Source: Duncaniella muris
GTDB lineage: Bacteria; Bacteroidota; Bacteroidia; Bacteroidales; Muribaculaceae
Direction of reading: 5' to 3'
Assembly (NCBI RefSeq): GCF_003024805.1
Contig: NZ_PUEC01000014.1
Coordinates: 1 to 64,000 of the forward strand
Length of the DNA stretch: 64,000 bases
The translations under genes and the position numbers were made by a program. Below, piece after piece: positions 7,393 to 14,838 of the stretch (positions are counted from its first letter, which is position 1; each line of letters starts with the position of its first letter). The notes under the pieces were generated by a model, which saw only the letters and a list, made by a program, of their open reading frames with translations, was not told the DNA's origin and ran no database searches.

Positions 7393-8336
7393 AAAATCAG
7401 CAAGATAACTTAGGCAATCAGGATGGAAAGATTGATTTGAAGGCGTGGATGGAGGAGCATCCGCAGGAATATGGCGAGTTTGCTGCGGCGATGGGCGAAG
7501 CGGACTCGCTGGAGGTGTTTTTGTTGGGTGCAGCAGCATTTCTTTCGTCGCCGGAGTTTCAGAAGCGATTGGAGAATATGATTAACCTTGACAATCTGGA
7601 CTTGGATGAGCTTTTGAAGATTCTTCAAGAGTCGGATTTTGCTGAGAAGATATTTGGCGAACAGGCAGAAGGGAGCGAATGGGCTAAATACCGGTTGCCC
7701 TTTGCCGCATGGCTCAAATATGGACGCTCTTCTGAAATGATGATAGATAATATTGAGGAAGCGGCAGAGTCGATTGACAACAAACAGTACCAGTGGCAGC
7801 TTGCAAAGTTCATGAAGACATTTCTTGCGAGGGAGGTAGAGGATAAACGACGCTCGCGCAAGGATTTGAAGGAGCATCTTGATTATCGCATGAGTGTAGA
7901 TAACGGCAATTTGGCTGATTGGGCGTTGGAGGGCATCGACGAGTCTAAACCGACTGCTAAAATTATAGAGAACGCGGGATTTCCTCATGACCTTCTTTCC
8001 CTTTTGGCATCTCACGGCAGTGAGATTGTTAAGCGCATTGGCAAATGGATAGAAACACATATCCGTGGCGTTGACATAGCGCACTTATATGTCGCACTTG
8101 TCGAGTCTGGCGAGCTGGATCCGTCAACACCTGTCAAACGATTTGTCGAGATATTATCCGCCACATTCCCTGAATGCAAAATCGTCGGCGAGCGTCAGGT
8201 GCAGAAGAGCGTAAACACGCTACAAGACTTATCTCCCAATCGTAAGCGATTTATCAAAGACGAGCCAGAACATCGCTTCGCTATTGACTCTATAAAGACC
8301 GATGTTTTACGAATTGACCCAGATGGAGTAGACTGA
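7389..8336 (+). CDS. Helical soluble protein of unknown function (cargo gene 9)
   Basis: This 315-residue protein is the last gene of the cargo operon and the only one with no membrane segment. It is acidic and mostly helical, starting with DLKAWMEEHPQEYGEFAAAM and ending with a basic helical segment near KRFVEILSATFPECK. It resembles a Bacteroidales-restricted family of unknown function often seen on mobile elements (possibly DUF6043; I cannot confirm this). The start overlaps gene 8 by 4 bases. Base composition is closer to the mobilization genes than to genes 3-5. Confidence 0.6.
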   Translation: MKNQQDNLGNQDGKIDLKAWMEEHPQEYGEFAAAMGEADSLEVFLLGAAAFLSSPEFQKRLENMINLDNLDLDELLKILQESDFAEKIFGEQAEGSEWAKYRLPFAAWLKYGRSSEMMIDNIEEAAESIDNKQYQWQLAKFMKTFLAREVEDKRRSRKDLKEHLDYRMSVDNGNLADWALEGIDESKPTAKIIENAGFPHDLLSLLASHGSEIVKRIGKWIETHIRGVDIAHLYVALVESGELDPSTPVKRFVEILSATFPECKIVGERQVQKSVNTLQDLSPNRKRFIKDEPEHRFAIDSIKTDVLRIDPDGVD

Positions 8337-8350
8337 AATAGCCTCTTTTC

Positions 8351-8461
8351 GATTCGTTTGATTCGTTTTATAGTTCGCGAACTTAACGAACCATCAATTC
8401 TTTTTAATCCAAGAAATTACGCTATACTTTTGCGCCATCGTTCCATTTCGGAGCGGTGGCG
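8351..8461 (+). promoter_or_regulatory. Operator-like repeats, promoter and leader hairpin before the HTH gene
   Basis: In order: a tandem 9-bp repeat GATTCGTTT (8351-8359, 8360-8368), a perfect palindrome GTTCGCGAAC (8373-8382), a -7 box TACTTTTG (8425-8432), and a 12-bp hairpin (8433-8444 with 8450-8461, loop ATTTC, two G-U pairs) right after the promoter. This looks like the control region of the excisionase-DUF3987 transcript. The hairpin lies in the first bases of the mRNA and could affect its stability or early termination. Confidence 0.5.
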
Positions 8462-8496
8462 TTTCTGTCTTATGCCGCCAGTAGAAGCGTCGAACA

Positions 8497-8832
8497 ATGT
8501 CGGCAATCAAAACAAAAATGCGAGATTTATTAGATATGCTCAATGAGGGTCGGGCCCATGTCAAGGTAGAGATGAACGCCGAAGACCTCAAAGCATTTTC
8601 GGAGGACTTGATCCGCCGCGCAAAGGATGAACTCGGCTCGATGGTTGAGGCAGCCAAGAAAGAACGTATGCTCACCAAAGCCGAGGTAAAGGAACTCTTT
8701 GGCGTATGCGATGCCACACTCTGGCACTGGGCAAATAAAGGTATCCTCAAACCTGTCAAGACCGGCAACAAGATTATGTACCCGGAATATGAGGTACGCA
8801 AAGCCCTCGGACAACGTAACATCAATATCTGA
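8497..8832 (+). CDS. Helix-turn-helix protein, excisionase-like
   Basis: This 111-residue protein has a charged helical N-terminal half (about 1-60) and a MerR/excisionase-type winged HTH (about 62-108: LTKAEVKELFGVCDATLWHWANKGILKPVKTGNKIMYPEYEVRKAL). Such proteins stand next to replication/mobilization genes in Bacteroidales islands and act as recombination directionality factors or regulators. Only five bases separate it from the DUF3987 gene, so the two are co-transcribed. Confidence 0.8.
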   Translation: MSAIKTKMRDLLDMLNEGRAHVKVEMNAEDLKAFSEDLIRRAKDELGSMVEAAKKERMLTKAEVKELFGVCDATLWHWANKGILKPVKTGNKIMYPEYEVRKALGQRNINI

Positions 8833-8837
8833 GCATC

Positions 8838-10250
8838 ATGAAAGCGAATGGCTATTATAACCATCCACGTTTTCCGATGGAAGCCGGATGTGGATTGATC
8901 GAGGAGGATAGCATTGCCTTTACCAGCGATTCCGGTAAAACTACCGAAACTCCTTCTTTCCCTTTGGAGATATTTCCGAAAGCAATCCGCGACATAATAG
9001 AGGCTCTTGAGGAGTATGAGAACTATAATGTCGATTTCACTTCGGCTTCATTCCTTACAGTATTCGCGGCTGCTATGGGCAACACTTGGTCAGTCCGCTT
9101 CATGACAGGATGGGTAAGCCGACCGATAATCTACATGGTGCTTGTAGGCTCGCCGAGCTGCGGCAAGACTCCGCCATTGCAACAGGCGGTCGCACCTCTT
9201 CTCAAACTCGACGGAGAGTATGACATGATCTACTGCAAGGAGATGGAAACCTACCGCCGATGGGAACGCATGTCGGCAAAGCAGCGTGAGAGACATTCTC
9301 TTCCTGAAGAAATGAAGATGCCTAAGCGAAAATGCCATGTAGTGGTTGATTCCACCGTAGAGGCTCTTATCGGAGCTTTGCGCGACAATCCGCGCGGAGT
9401 GCTGATTTACAAGGATGAGATAGACAGCCTTCTTTCCAATTTCAACCGCTACAACGGTTCGGACGAGGGCTACTTTCTCAGTCTGTTCAGCGGTACGCCT
9501 TTCAAGTACAGCCGAAAGTCAAACAACGAGCATATCTTCCTCGCCAATCCCTATTGTTCTATTATTGGCACTACACAGCCCGGTCGTCTGGGCGAACAGT
9601 TCGGCGGCAAGCGAATGATGAATGGCTTTTCATCTCGATTCCTGAAAGTCTATCCCGAAATTGACAAGATGCCGTCGTGGAACGACACCGCCATGCCTGA
9701 CAGCGTTCTTGAAGAATGGGAGCGAATTATCCGAAAGGTGGTAGCCGCTACTCCTTCAACAGACCAAGAGGGAAAAGCAACCTCAATAGAGCTACTGTTT
9801 TCCCAAGAGTCGAAGCTCCGCATAATTCAGTGGAAAGACGAGGTCAATAACAAGGTCTATGCTGAAACGGATTCGGATGCTGTCAGGGCGTTGTGCGGCA
9901 AACTGGAAACTTATCTCGTCCGCTTCTGCCTGGTCATACAGATTATGCACTGTATCTGTGGAGAATCGGGCATGGATAAAATTGAACCGGGAACTGCCGA
10001 ACTCGCCATCAGGCTCACCGAATATTTCAGAAACATGGAGAGCCGGATTGCACCGGAGATTGAAACCGGTATCCTTGACAACCGGTTCACCGAGTTACTC
10101 GGAAACCTCAGGGATTCGTTCACCACAGCCGAGGCAGTCAGGGAAGCCCTGCAACTCGGAATCTCGGAATCTTCGGTCAAGAGATTCCTAAGAGACGGAG
10201 GCCGAGGATTCGTGAAGAAAAAGTCACACGGTTGCTATCGCAAAATATGA
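8838..10250 (+). CDS. DUF3987 protein (primase/helicase-like ATPase)
   Basis: This 470-residue protein contains a Walker A-like motif GSPSCGKT (104-111) in the DUF3987 setting and an acidic Walker B-like stretch (VLIYKDEID, about 190). The C-terminal about 60 residues form a winged-helix-like tail. DUF3987 proteins are found on mobile elements next to origin and mobilization regions and are thought to act in element replication (inference). It lies between the excisionase-like gene and the iteron-like repeats, which suits a replication initiator or helicase for the excised circle. Confidence 0.85.
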   Translation: MKANGYYNHPRFPMEAGCGLIEEDSIAFTSDSGKTTETPSFPLEIFPKAIRDIIEALEEYENYNVDFTSASFLTVFAAAMGNTWSVRFMTGWVSRPIIYMVLVGSPSCGKTPPLQQAVAPLLKLDGEYDMIYCKEMETYRRWERMSAKQRERHSLPEEMKMPKRKCHVVVDSTVEALIGALRDNPRGVLIYKDEIDSLLSNFNRYNGSDEGYFLSLFSGTPFKYSRKSNNEHIFLANPYCSIIGTTQPGRLGEQFGGKRMMNGFSSRFLKVYPEIDKMPSWNDTAMPDSVLEEWERIIRKVVAATPSTDQEGKATSIELLFSQESKLRIIQWKDEVNNKVYAETDSDAVRALCGKLETYLVRFCLVIQIMHCICGESGMDKIEPGTAELAIRLTEYFRNMESRIAPEIETGILDNRFTELLGNLRDSFTTAEAVREALQLGISESSVKRFLRDGGRGFVKKKSHGCYRKI

Positions 10251-10810
10251 CCCATGCGCTGACACTATGAACTTTTGACATTATGACATTTTCGACCGAT
10301 GTCGAACTGACTGAGATACCCCGGTTGCTCACGCCAGATTTGGAGTATCGAACTTGCTCTGCAAGATATGCCGCTTGTGTCCACAACGGCTATCCCGCCT
10401 CCCCCGAGGTGAGGGTCAATCCCGCTCGAAACTCGCAGTCTTTTATCTAATGATACATTGTCCGTGAACGATGATAGACTGAAAAATGAATGATGAAAAA
10501 CTGAAAATCTGCGGTTGATATATTATCAAGCAACACATTTATCATGAACCGTGATACTTCGGTTAATCGGTCATCGTCACATTGGATAATCGATACATTG
10601 GATAATATGATAATGAGCCATTGGACAATAAGTCATCGGGTAATGGAGCATTGGATAATCAGACAATCGAGACAACCAGATATTATATCATCAAGGTATC
10701 AGTTCATCAAATCATCAAGCAATCATTATACCAAGTCATATAGTCTTCATTGTATCAGATATTCAATCAACCAATCTATCAAACCATAATATCTTAAAAA
10801 GTTAATCTCT
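10251..10810. other. Non-coding repeat-rich region, candidate origin of transfer/replication
   Basis: These 560 bases hold no convincing gene. They contain inverted repeats such as AACCG...CGGTT (10548-10564), a CCTC...GAGG stretch near 10410-10425, five iteron-like repeats (10580-10659), and then a long ATCA/CAAT-rich run up to the mobC start. An open frame at 10544-10789 has repetitive composition and is not believed. The position directly upstream of mobC-relaxase is where oriT lies in related mobilizable elements (inference); no nick site can be assigned. Confidence 0.5.
10580..10659 (+). repeat. Five iteron-like 11-bp direct repeats
   Basis: CATTGGATAAT occurs exactly at 10580-10590, 10596-10606 and 10649-10659, with near-copies CATTGGACAAT at 10619-10629 and CATCGGGTAAT at 10634-10644. 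Start-to-start spacings are 16, 23, 15 and 15 bases. Direct repeats of this kind next to an initiator-like gene resemble plasmid iterons; they could also bind MobC. Confidence 0.6.
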
Positions 10811-11191
10811 ATGCCGGATAAAAAATCCATCACTATAAAAATACGTGTCGATTCGCAGACCCACGCAGAAATGCAGTCAAGAGCCGACCGATACACCGAC
10901 GGTAATCTGAGTGCGTTTGTACGTTGTGCCACACTCAAATATGAAGAGCAGCCGATGGCTGACCGAGACAATCCCCGTATGATTGCTTTGATCAAGTCCG
11001 CTATCAAGCTCATCGAAAGGACCGGCACCAACACCAATCAGGTTGCAAAGCACATCAACGAGCAGCAGAAAATGAATCCTTACTCGTTGCGGGCGGCAGA
11101 TCTTCTTCCCTTCGGTCTGTTTTGCGAGGGTACAGATAAAATCCAACAGATGCTGACATACCTCTATAACATGATAATATCAGGAAAATGA
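10811..11191 (+). CDS. mobC: MobC-type mobilization accessory protein
   Basis: This 126-residue protein begins with a ribbon-helix-helix-like segment (ITIKIRVDSQTHAEMQSRADRY...LSAFVR, about 5-40) and has the MobC-like GTNTNQVAKHIN stretch (about 75-86). Proteins of this family bind oriT and help the relaxase melt and nick DNA. The stop overlaps the relaxase start by 4 bases, so translation is coupled. The repeat-rich region immediately upstream is the likely binding target. Confidence 0.85.
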   Translation: MPDKKSITIKIRVDSQTHAEMQSRADRYTDGNLSAFVRCATLKYEEQPMADRDNPRMIALIKSAIKLIERTGTNTNQVAKHINEQQKMNPYSLRAADLLPFGLFCEGTDKIQQMLTYLYNMIISGK

Positions 11192-12945
11192 TAGTCAAGA
11201 AACTCAACGATGTGTCCGGCGGCGGTTTCCCCGGCGCTCGATATAACGAGAAGAAGATTGCTGATGGTGTGGCAACCCTTATGGCGATGGAGAATGTCAG
11301 CGAGGCGTTGCGCCACAATGTCGAGACGCTGCACCGCTTCGGCCTTGATGCCTCGGCTGAAGTCGAGAGGTATATGAAAGAAAACTCTAAGACCTACGGC
11401 AATACAAAGACAACACGTTTCCAGTTCCACGTGTCGGCCTCCGTGAAAGGACGCGCCATGTCGCCGGAAGAACTTACCGACTTTGCGCGTGAACTTATGG
11501 AGGGTATGGGCTATGCCCGTCAGCCGTATTTTGTTTACGCCCACCATGATACCGGCAACAACCATGTGCATATTCTCTCGACGAGAATAAAGCCTAACGG
11601 TTATGCCATTTCTGACCATCAGGACAGGCGCAGGCTTAACGAGTGCGCAAATCGCATACTCTCTCCTGACATCAAGAAAGATATCGACCGAATTCTCGGC
11701 TACGACTACGAAACGGAGGGGCAGTTTGCCAATATCGTCAAGACTCATGGTTACAAGATAGAGAAATCGCTCGATGGCTACCGACTGTTCAAGTGTGGCG
11801 GCAATGCCGGAAATATCGCCATCGGCGACATTCTCAATCGAATCACCAAAAACAGCCCGAAGCGCAAAGACCGCGCTACGCAGCTTCGCGCTATAATCCG
11901 GAAATACAAGGGCGAGATAGCCGAGGGAAAATGTCAAAATGTCGATAATGTCAAAGTGTCAAAAGGTAAGAAGCGAAAGCCAGTAAAAGCAAAACTGAAT
12001 ACCGACATCCGCAAAATACTTGACAACCACGGCAAACCGTTGAGCGAGGAGAACTGCCAGCGCATACAGACTCTTATCGATGTTCTCAAGACAAAGTTTG
12101 GTATAGACATCAGTTTTCAGAAGGACAAGGACGGCAGGGTGAGAGGCTACAGTATAATCGACCATGCCGAAAAGATTGCCTTCGACGGCAGCAAGGTGAT
12201 GAAACTGTCGGAGCTTATTGATTTCGCCATCAAACCACAAAGGAAACCATCGCCGCTTGACGTGTACCGCGACCTGTTCACTGTCGAGGTGGGCAAAGAC
12301 AGCAGAGGGAACTATATGCTCATCAATGTCAAAGACGGCTCGACGTACCGCAAACCAATCTCACCGAGGCAGTACGCATGGTATAACGGCGTGAAAGACG
12401 ACGAGCGCGAAGATGTAGGCCTGACAATAGCGGCCACGATGTTCTCCGAGGAGATACTGACCGAATATCTCATACGCTATCCTATACACAACCATCAAGA
12501 GAGGATAAAGGGCATGGCAGTTGTCAAACATAGAAACGGCAACTATTGCCTCCGCGCTGCCTTGACTGACGGCTATATACCTTTGATCGAATTAACTTCG
12601 GAGGAGGAAGCCAAGTTCCGCTCTCTACATGCCGATGAACAAGCAAGACAAGACTTCCTGATGTCAATAGCCATGCTGCATCTTACTCGAAGGGATGCCG
12701 AGGCGGTTAAAGACAGGATAAAACAGAATACCCAATCCAAAGCCGGAGTCCGTATTTTCCCTTCCCGTCCACAGGACTACTCCCCGGAAATCTCGCAAGT
12801 GTTCACATTCAATCTTGCCAACGCACTATCTTCCCTCAATGTCAGTTCCGGCTCATCCGGCTACAAGCGCGAGCACGAAGTCGGCAACCGTTCCCGCTAC
12901 GATGACATCGACGACCGTCAGTCCGGCACCCGACTTACAATGTAA
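11188..12945 (+). CDS. Relaxase/mobilization nuclease (MobA/VirD2-like)
   Basis: This 585-residue protein should nick oriT and pilot the element's single strand into a recipient. The metal-binding motif is intact: His119-His120-Asp-x-x-Asn-Asn-His126-Val-His128. A candidate active-site Tyr lies in GARYNEKKIADG near residue 20. The relaxase domain spans about 1-200; the remaining about 380 residues contain a lysine-rich linker (near 250-270) and an uncharacterised tail. The tail ends just before the right integrase arm repeats. No coupling protein or mating-pair genes are present, so transfer would depend on a helper. Confidence 0.9.
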   Translation: MIVKKLNDVSGGGFPGARYNEKKIADGVATLMAMENVSEALRHNVETLHRFGLDASAEVERYMKENSKTYGNTKTTRFQFHVSASVKGRAMSPEELTDFARELMEGMGYARQPYFVYAHHDTGNNHVHILSTRIKPNGYAISDHQDRRRLNECANRILSPDIKKDIDRILGYDYETEGQFANIVKTHGYKIEKSLDGYRLFKCGGNAGNIAIGDILNRITKNSPKRKDRATQLRAIIRKYKGEIAEGKCQNVDNVKVSKGKKRKPVKAKLNTDIRKILDNHGKPLSEENCQRIQTLIDVLKTKFGIDISFQKDKDGRVRGYSIIDHAEKIAFDGSKVMKLSELIDFAIKPQRKPSPLDVYRDLFTVEVGKDSRGNYMLINVKDGSTYRKPISPRQYAWYNGVKDDEREDVGLTIAATMFSEEILTEYLIRYPIHNHQERIKGMAVVKHRNGNYCLRAALTDGYIPLIELTSEEEAKFRSLHADEQARQDFLMSIAMLHLTRRDAEAVKDRIKQNTQSKAGVRIFPSRPQDYSPEISQVFTFNLANALSSLNVSSGSSGYKREHEVGNRSRYDDIDDRQSGTRLTM

Positions 12946-12953
12946 GAATGAAG

Positions 12954-12990
12954 TAGTGACTATCTCAGCGCACCACGCCGATAGTCACTA
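12954..12990. repeat. Inverted pair of TAGTGACTA repeats, right side
   Basis: TAGTGACTA at 12954-12962 and its reverse complement TAGTCACTA at 12982-12990 form an inverted repeat with a 19-base spacer just after the relaxase stop. It may serve both as an integrase arm site and as a hairpin ending the mob transcript. Confidence 0.6.
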
Positions 12991-13097
12991 TTATTTTGCA
13001 GAGAATTTAATGTAGAATTTAATTGGGTTTAGAATTAAACGCTACTTTTTAATACAGTTTAATCAAGCCGATTTATCGTGGTTTATAGCGATTTAGA

Positions 13098-13134
13098 TAG
13101 TGACTATTATAGTGACTACGCCCTGTAGTGACTA
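13098..13134. repeat. Right cluster of three TAGTGACTA repeats
   Basis: Exact copies at 13098-13106, 13110-13118 and 13126-13134. The first two are 12 bases apart, the same spacing as the pair at 246/258 on the left side. This mirrored layout about 50-90 bases from the right border is what arm-type integrase sites look like. Confidence 0.65.
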
Positions 13135-13140
13135 AAAGAA

Positions 13141-13171
13141 AAATCGCCAACTCTGTGAGAATTAGCGATTT
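13141..13171 (-). terminator. Element-borne terminator for tRNA-Phe
   Basis: Read on the minus strand, AAATCGC (13171-13165) pairs with GCGATTT (13147-13141), followed by TTCTTTT. It starts 15 bases after the tRNA-Phe end. The element appears to bring its own terminator, replacing the one moved to 86-113. Confidence 0.55.
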
Positions 13172-13184
13172 AATCTTTGCTTGG

Positions 13185-13197
13185 GTGGTGCCACCAG
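13185..13197. repeat. Right attachment-site repeat within the tRNA-Phe 3' end
   Basis: GTGGTGCCACCAG, identical to 115-127, and overlapping the acceptor stem and T-arm end of tRNA-Phe. The tRNA is intact because the element end restores its 3' sequence. Confidence 0.8.
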
Positions 13198-13258
13198 GAA
13201 TCGAACCGGGGACACAAGGATTTTCAGTCCTTTGCTCTACCAACTGAGCTATGGCACC
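13186..13258 (-). tRNA. tRNA-Phe (GAA)
   Basis: The 73 bases fold as a cloverleaf with acceptor GGTGCCA/TGGCACC, D-arm GCTCAGTTGGTAGAGC, anticodon loop containing GAA, and T-arm with GGTTCGATTCC. CCA is not encoded. It is the integration target of the element to its left. Confidence 0.95.
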
Positions 13259-13275
13259 GTTTTTGTTTTGCGTTG

Positions 13276-13307
13276 CAAAGGTAGGGAGTTTTTTTTATTC
13301 CTGCAAA
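13276..13307 (-). promoter_or_regulatory. tRNA-Phe promoter
   Basis: On the minus strand, TTTG (13307-13304) is followed after exactly 20 bases by TACCTTTG (13283-13276), a full match to the Bacteroidetes sigma factor consensus. The tRNA begins 17 bases further on. Confidence 0.8.
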
Positions 13308-13335
13308 TTTTTAATGAGCTTTTTTGCATTTTTTT

Positions 13336-13620
13336 AGGCAAATGGGGCGAAATGGGCATTCAAATGGGATAAAATGGGCTTGAAATGGGTAAAAATGGCT
13401 GAAAATTTGAGCTGAGAGGGTGTCGGATTATGAATTTTAGGTATGGAAGGTATGGTGATTGGCCTCGAGGTGGATGGATATTGGCTGGTATAGATAATAG
13501 TTGTATCGGGGATGGATATGGACCGGGTATAGAATAGATAGACCGGGTATAGATGGTAGGTACAAGTATAGATAGGGGCATAGATAATGGATGTATATGT
13601 ATTAAGGGGGATATGAAAGG
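13336..13620. repeat. G-run and TATAGAT repeat spacer, no gene
   Basis: The stretch from the tRNA-Phe promoter to the DUF3737 gene has no convincing gene. It starts with five AAATGGG(G) units (G runs at 13344, 13354, 13366, 13375 and 13387). Further on is a 13-bp unit GACCGGGTATAGA repeated 20 bases apart (13521-13533, 13541-13553) and several TATAGATA/GATGGATAT variants. A 386-codon minus-strand frame across this region is low-complexity and reads antisense into the next gene. Confidence 0.5.
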
Positions 13621-13900
13621 GTGTGAGATGGTGTGTGGAGATGGGCGCGGAGGTCGGGGTTGGGCTGATGTGGTAGGTGGGGTGGGATGTTGTGGCTGAT
13701 GGGTGTGAACGTGGGGAAGGGAAGGTGGGCTGTGGGCGGTGGATTTTATCGGGAATATGGGTTGTGAATTCCGTTTTTAGGGTATGGGGAGTGTGGCGGG
13801 GCGGTTGTAATTTTGCAGTGTGGCCGGCGGCGATGTGTGTTGACGAGTGGTGACCGGTCTGTGTTTTCTGACTTTTTAGTAATTTTGCAATGTAAATAAG

Positions 13901-14767
13901 ATGAATAAAGAGATTATGAATGTTATCCGTGATGAGGAATTCGGCGGTGAACGTCCGCTTTTTGCTTCGAAGGGTCTGCGGCTGGAGGGTGTGACTGTCC
14001 ATGCCGGGGAGTCGGCTTTGAAGTGTTGTTCTGATGTCGTGGCCGAGGGCTGCCGTTTTGAGGGGAAGTATCCTTTCTGGCATGTGGACGGTTTTGAGAT
14101 CAGTTTGTGTCTGTTCACTCCGGGGGCGCGTGCGGCGTTGTGGTATTCGAGGAATCTTGTGATGACCGATACGCTGGTCGAGGCTCCGAAGATGTTTCGC
14201 GAGATGGAGAATCTTTCGCTGACACGTGTGAAGATTCCGGATGCGCAGGAGACTCTGTGGCATTGCCGCGGGGTGAAGCTGCGTGATGTGGAGGTGGGGA
14301 ATGCCGATTATCTGTTCATGCATTCCGAGGATATTGATATTGACGGTTATCTGCAGAGGGGGAATTATTCGTTTCAGTATTGCCGGAATGTGGTGATCCG
14401 CAATGCGAGGATTGAGTCGAAGGATGCGTTCTGGAATACTGATAATGTGACGGTCTATGATTCGGAGCTTTCCGGTGAGTATCTTGGCTGGCATTCGCGC
14501 AATCTGCGTCTGGTGCGTTGCCGGATTTCCGGCACTCAGCCTTTGTGTTATTGCGAGGGGCTTGTGATGGAAGACTGCGAGATGGCGGATGATGCTGATC
14601 TGGCGTTTGAGGATTCATCGCTTGAGGCGACGGTGAATTCGTGCATCACGAGTGTGAAGAATCCGCGCACCGGTTCGATAAGGGCTGCGGGGATAGGAGA
14701 GACCATTATTGACGGTAATGTGCTTGCTCCTGCCGACTGCCGGATTGTTACTGAGGCCGGTTGCTGA
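13901..14767 (+). CDS. DUF3737 family protein
   Basis: This 288-residue protein is built of repeated short beta-helix-like turns (W-H/Y-S-R/E-N/D-L/I-x-L/V pattern: GWHSRNLRLVRC, FQYCRNVVIRN, LWHCRGVKLRD), the signature of the DUF3737 family, a right-handed parallel beta-helix of unknown function. No signal peptide, so probably cytosolic. A TAATTTTG box at 13880-13887 lies just upstream; an internal ATG at 13916 aligns better with the usual family start and would leave a more normal leader. It reads in the same direction as the C-S lyase gene. Confidence 0.85.
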   Translation: MNKEIMNVIRDEEFGGERPLFASKGLRLEGVTVHAGESALKCCSDVVAEGCRFEGKYPFWHVDGFEISLCLFTPGARAALWYSRNLVMTDTLVEAPKMFREMENLSLTRVKIPDAQETLWHCRGVKLRDVEVGNADYLFMHSEDIDIDGYLQRGNYSFQYCRNVVIRNARIESKDAFWNTDNVTVYDSELSGEYLGWHSRNLRLVRCRISGTQPLCYCEGLVMEDCEMADDADLAFEDSSLEATVNSCITSVKNPRTGSIRAAGIGETIIDGNVLAPADCRIVTEAGC

Positions 14768-14838
14768 TCGGTATGTAAATGGAACTTAGGCGGTGGTGTT
14801 TTGTTATTCAGATTATAATATGTATATGATTTGCCGAT

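Larger units (their letters stand above)
115..13197. mobile_element. Integrative mobilizable element in tRNA-Phe
   Basis: The element is bounded by a 13-bp direct repeat, GTGGTGCCACCAG, at 115-127 and 13185-13197. The right copy is the 3' end of an intact tRNA-Phe. Inside are a tyrosine integrase next to the left border, a RhuM-Fic gene, nine cargo genes, an excisionase-like HTH protein, a DUF3987 protein, a repeat-rich non-coding region, and MobC and relaxase genes next to the right border. There are no conjugative transfer (tra) genes, so it would need a helper element to move between cells. The cargo is visibly more AT-rich than the host DNA to the right. The gene set matches known Bacteroidales mobilizable islands; whether it still excises cannot be read from sequence. 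Confidence 0.88.

Noticed and set aside
7410-8084. 224-codon minus-strand frame
   Set aside because: Antisense to cargo gene 9, Cys/Arg/Leu-rich composition typical of a shadow frame.
2981-8336. Direct assignment of the cargo as a recombinase-associated interbacterial defence (rAID) cluster
   Set aside because: The location next to an integrase and the AT-rich small genes fit, but known clusters have spaced genes with shared intergenic repeats, whereas these genes overlap; no immunity family is proven. Kept only as a hypothesis.
10580-10659. CRISPR array
   Set aside because: Repeats are 11 bases with 4-12-base gaps and vary in sequence; no spacer-length units and no cas genes in the window.
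10544-10789. 81-codon frame in the repeat-rich origin region
   Set aside because: It reads through the iteron-like repeats and gives Ser/His/Ile-rich repetitive sequence; the DNA repeats explain it better than coding.
13334-14494. 386-codon open frame on the minus strand
   Set aside because: Low-complexity Thr/Pro/His/Ile-rich translation of the repeat spacer that then runs antisense through the DUF3737 gene; no start signal and no protein-like domain.
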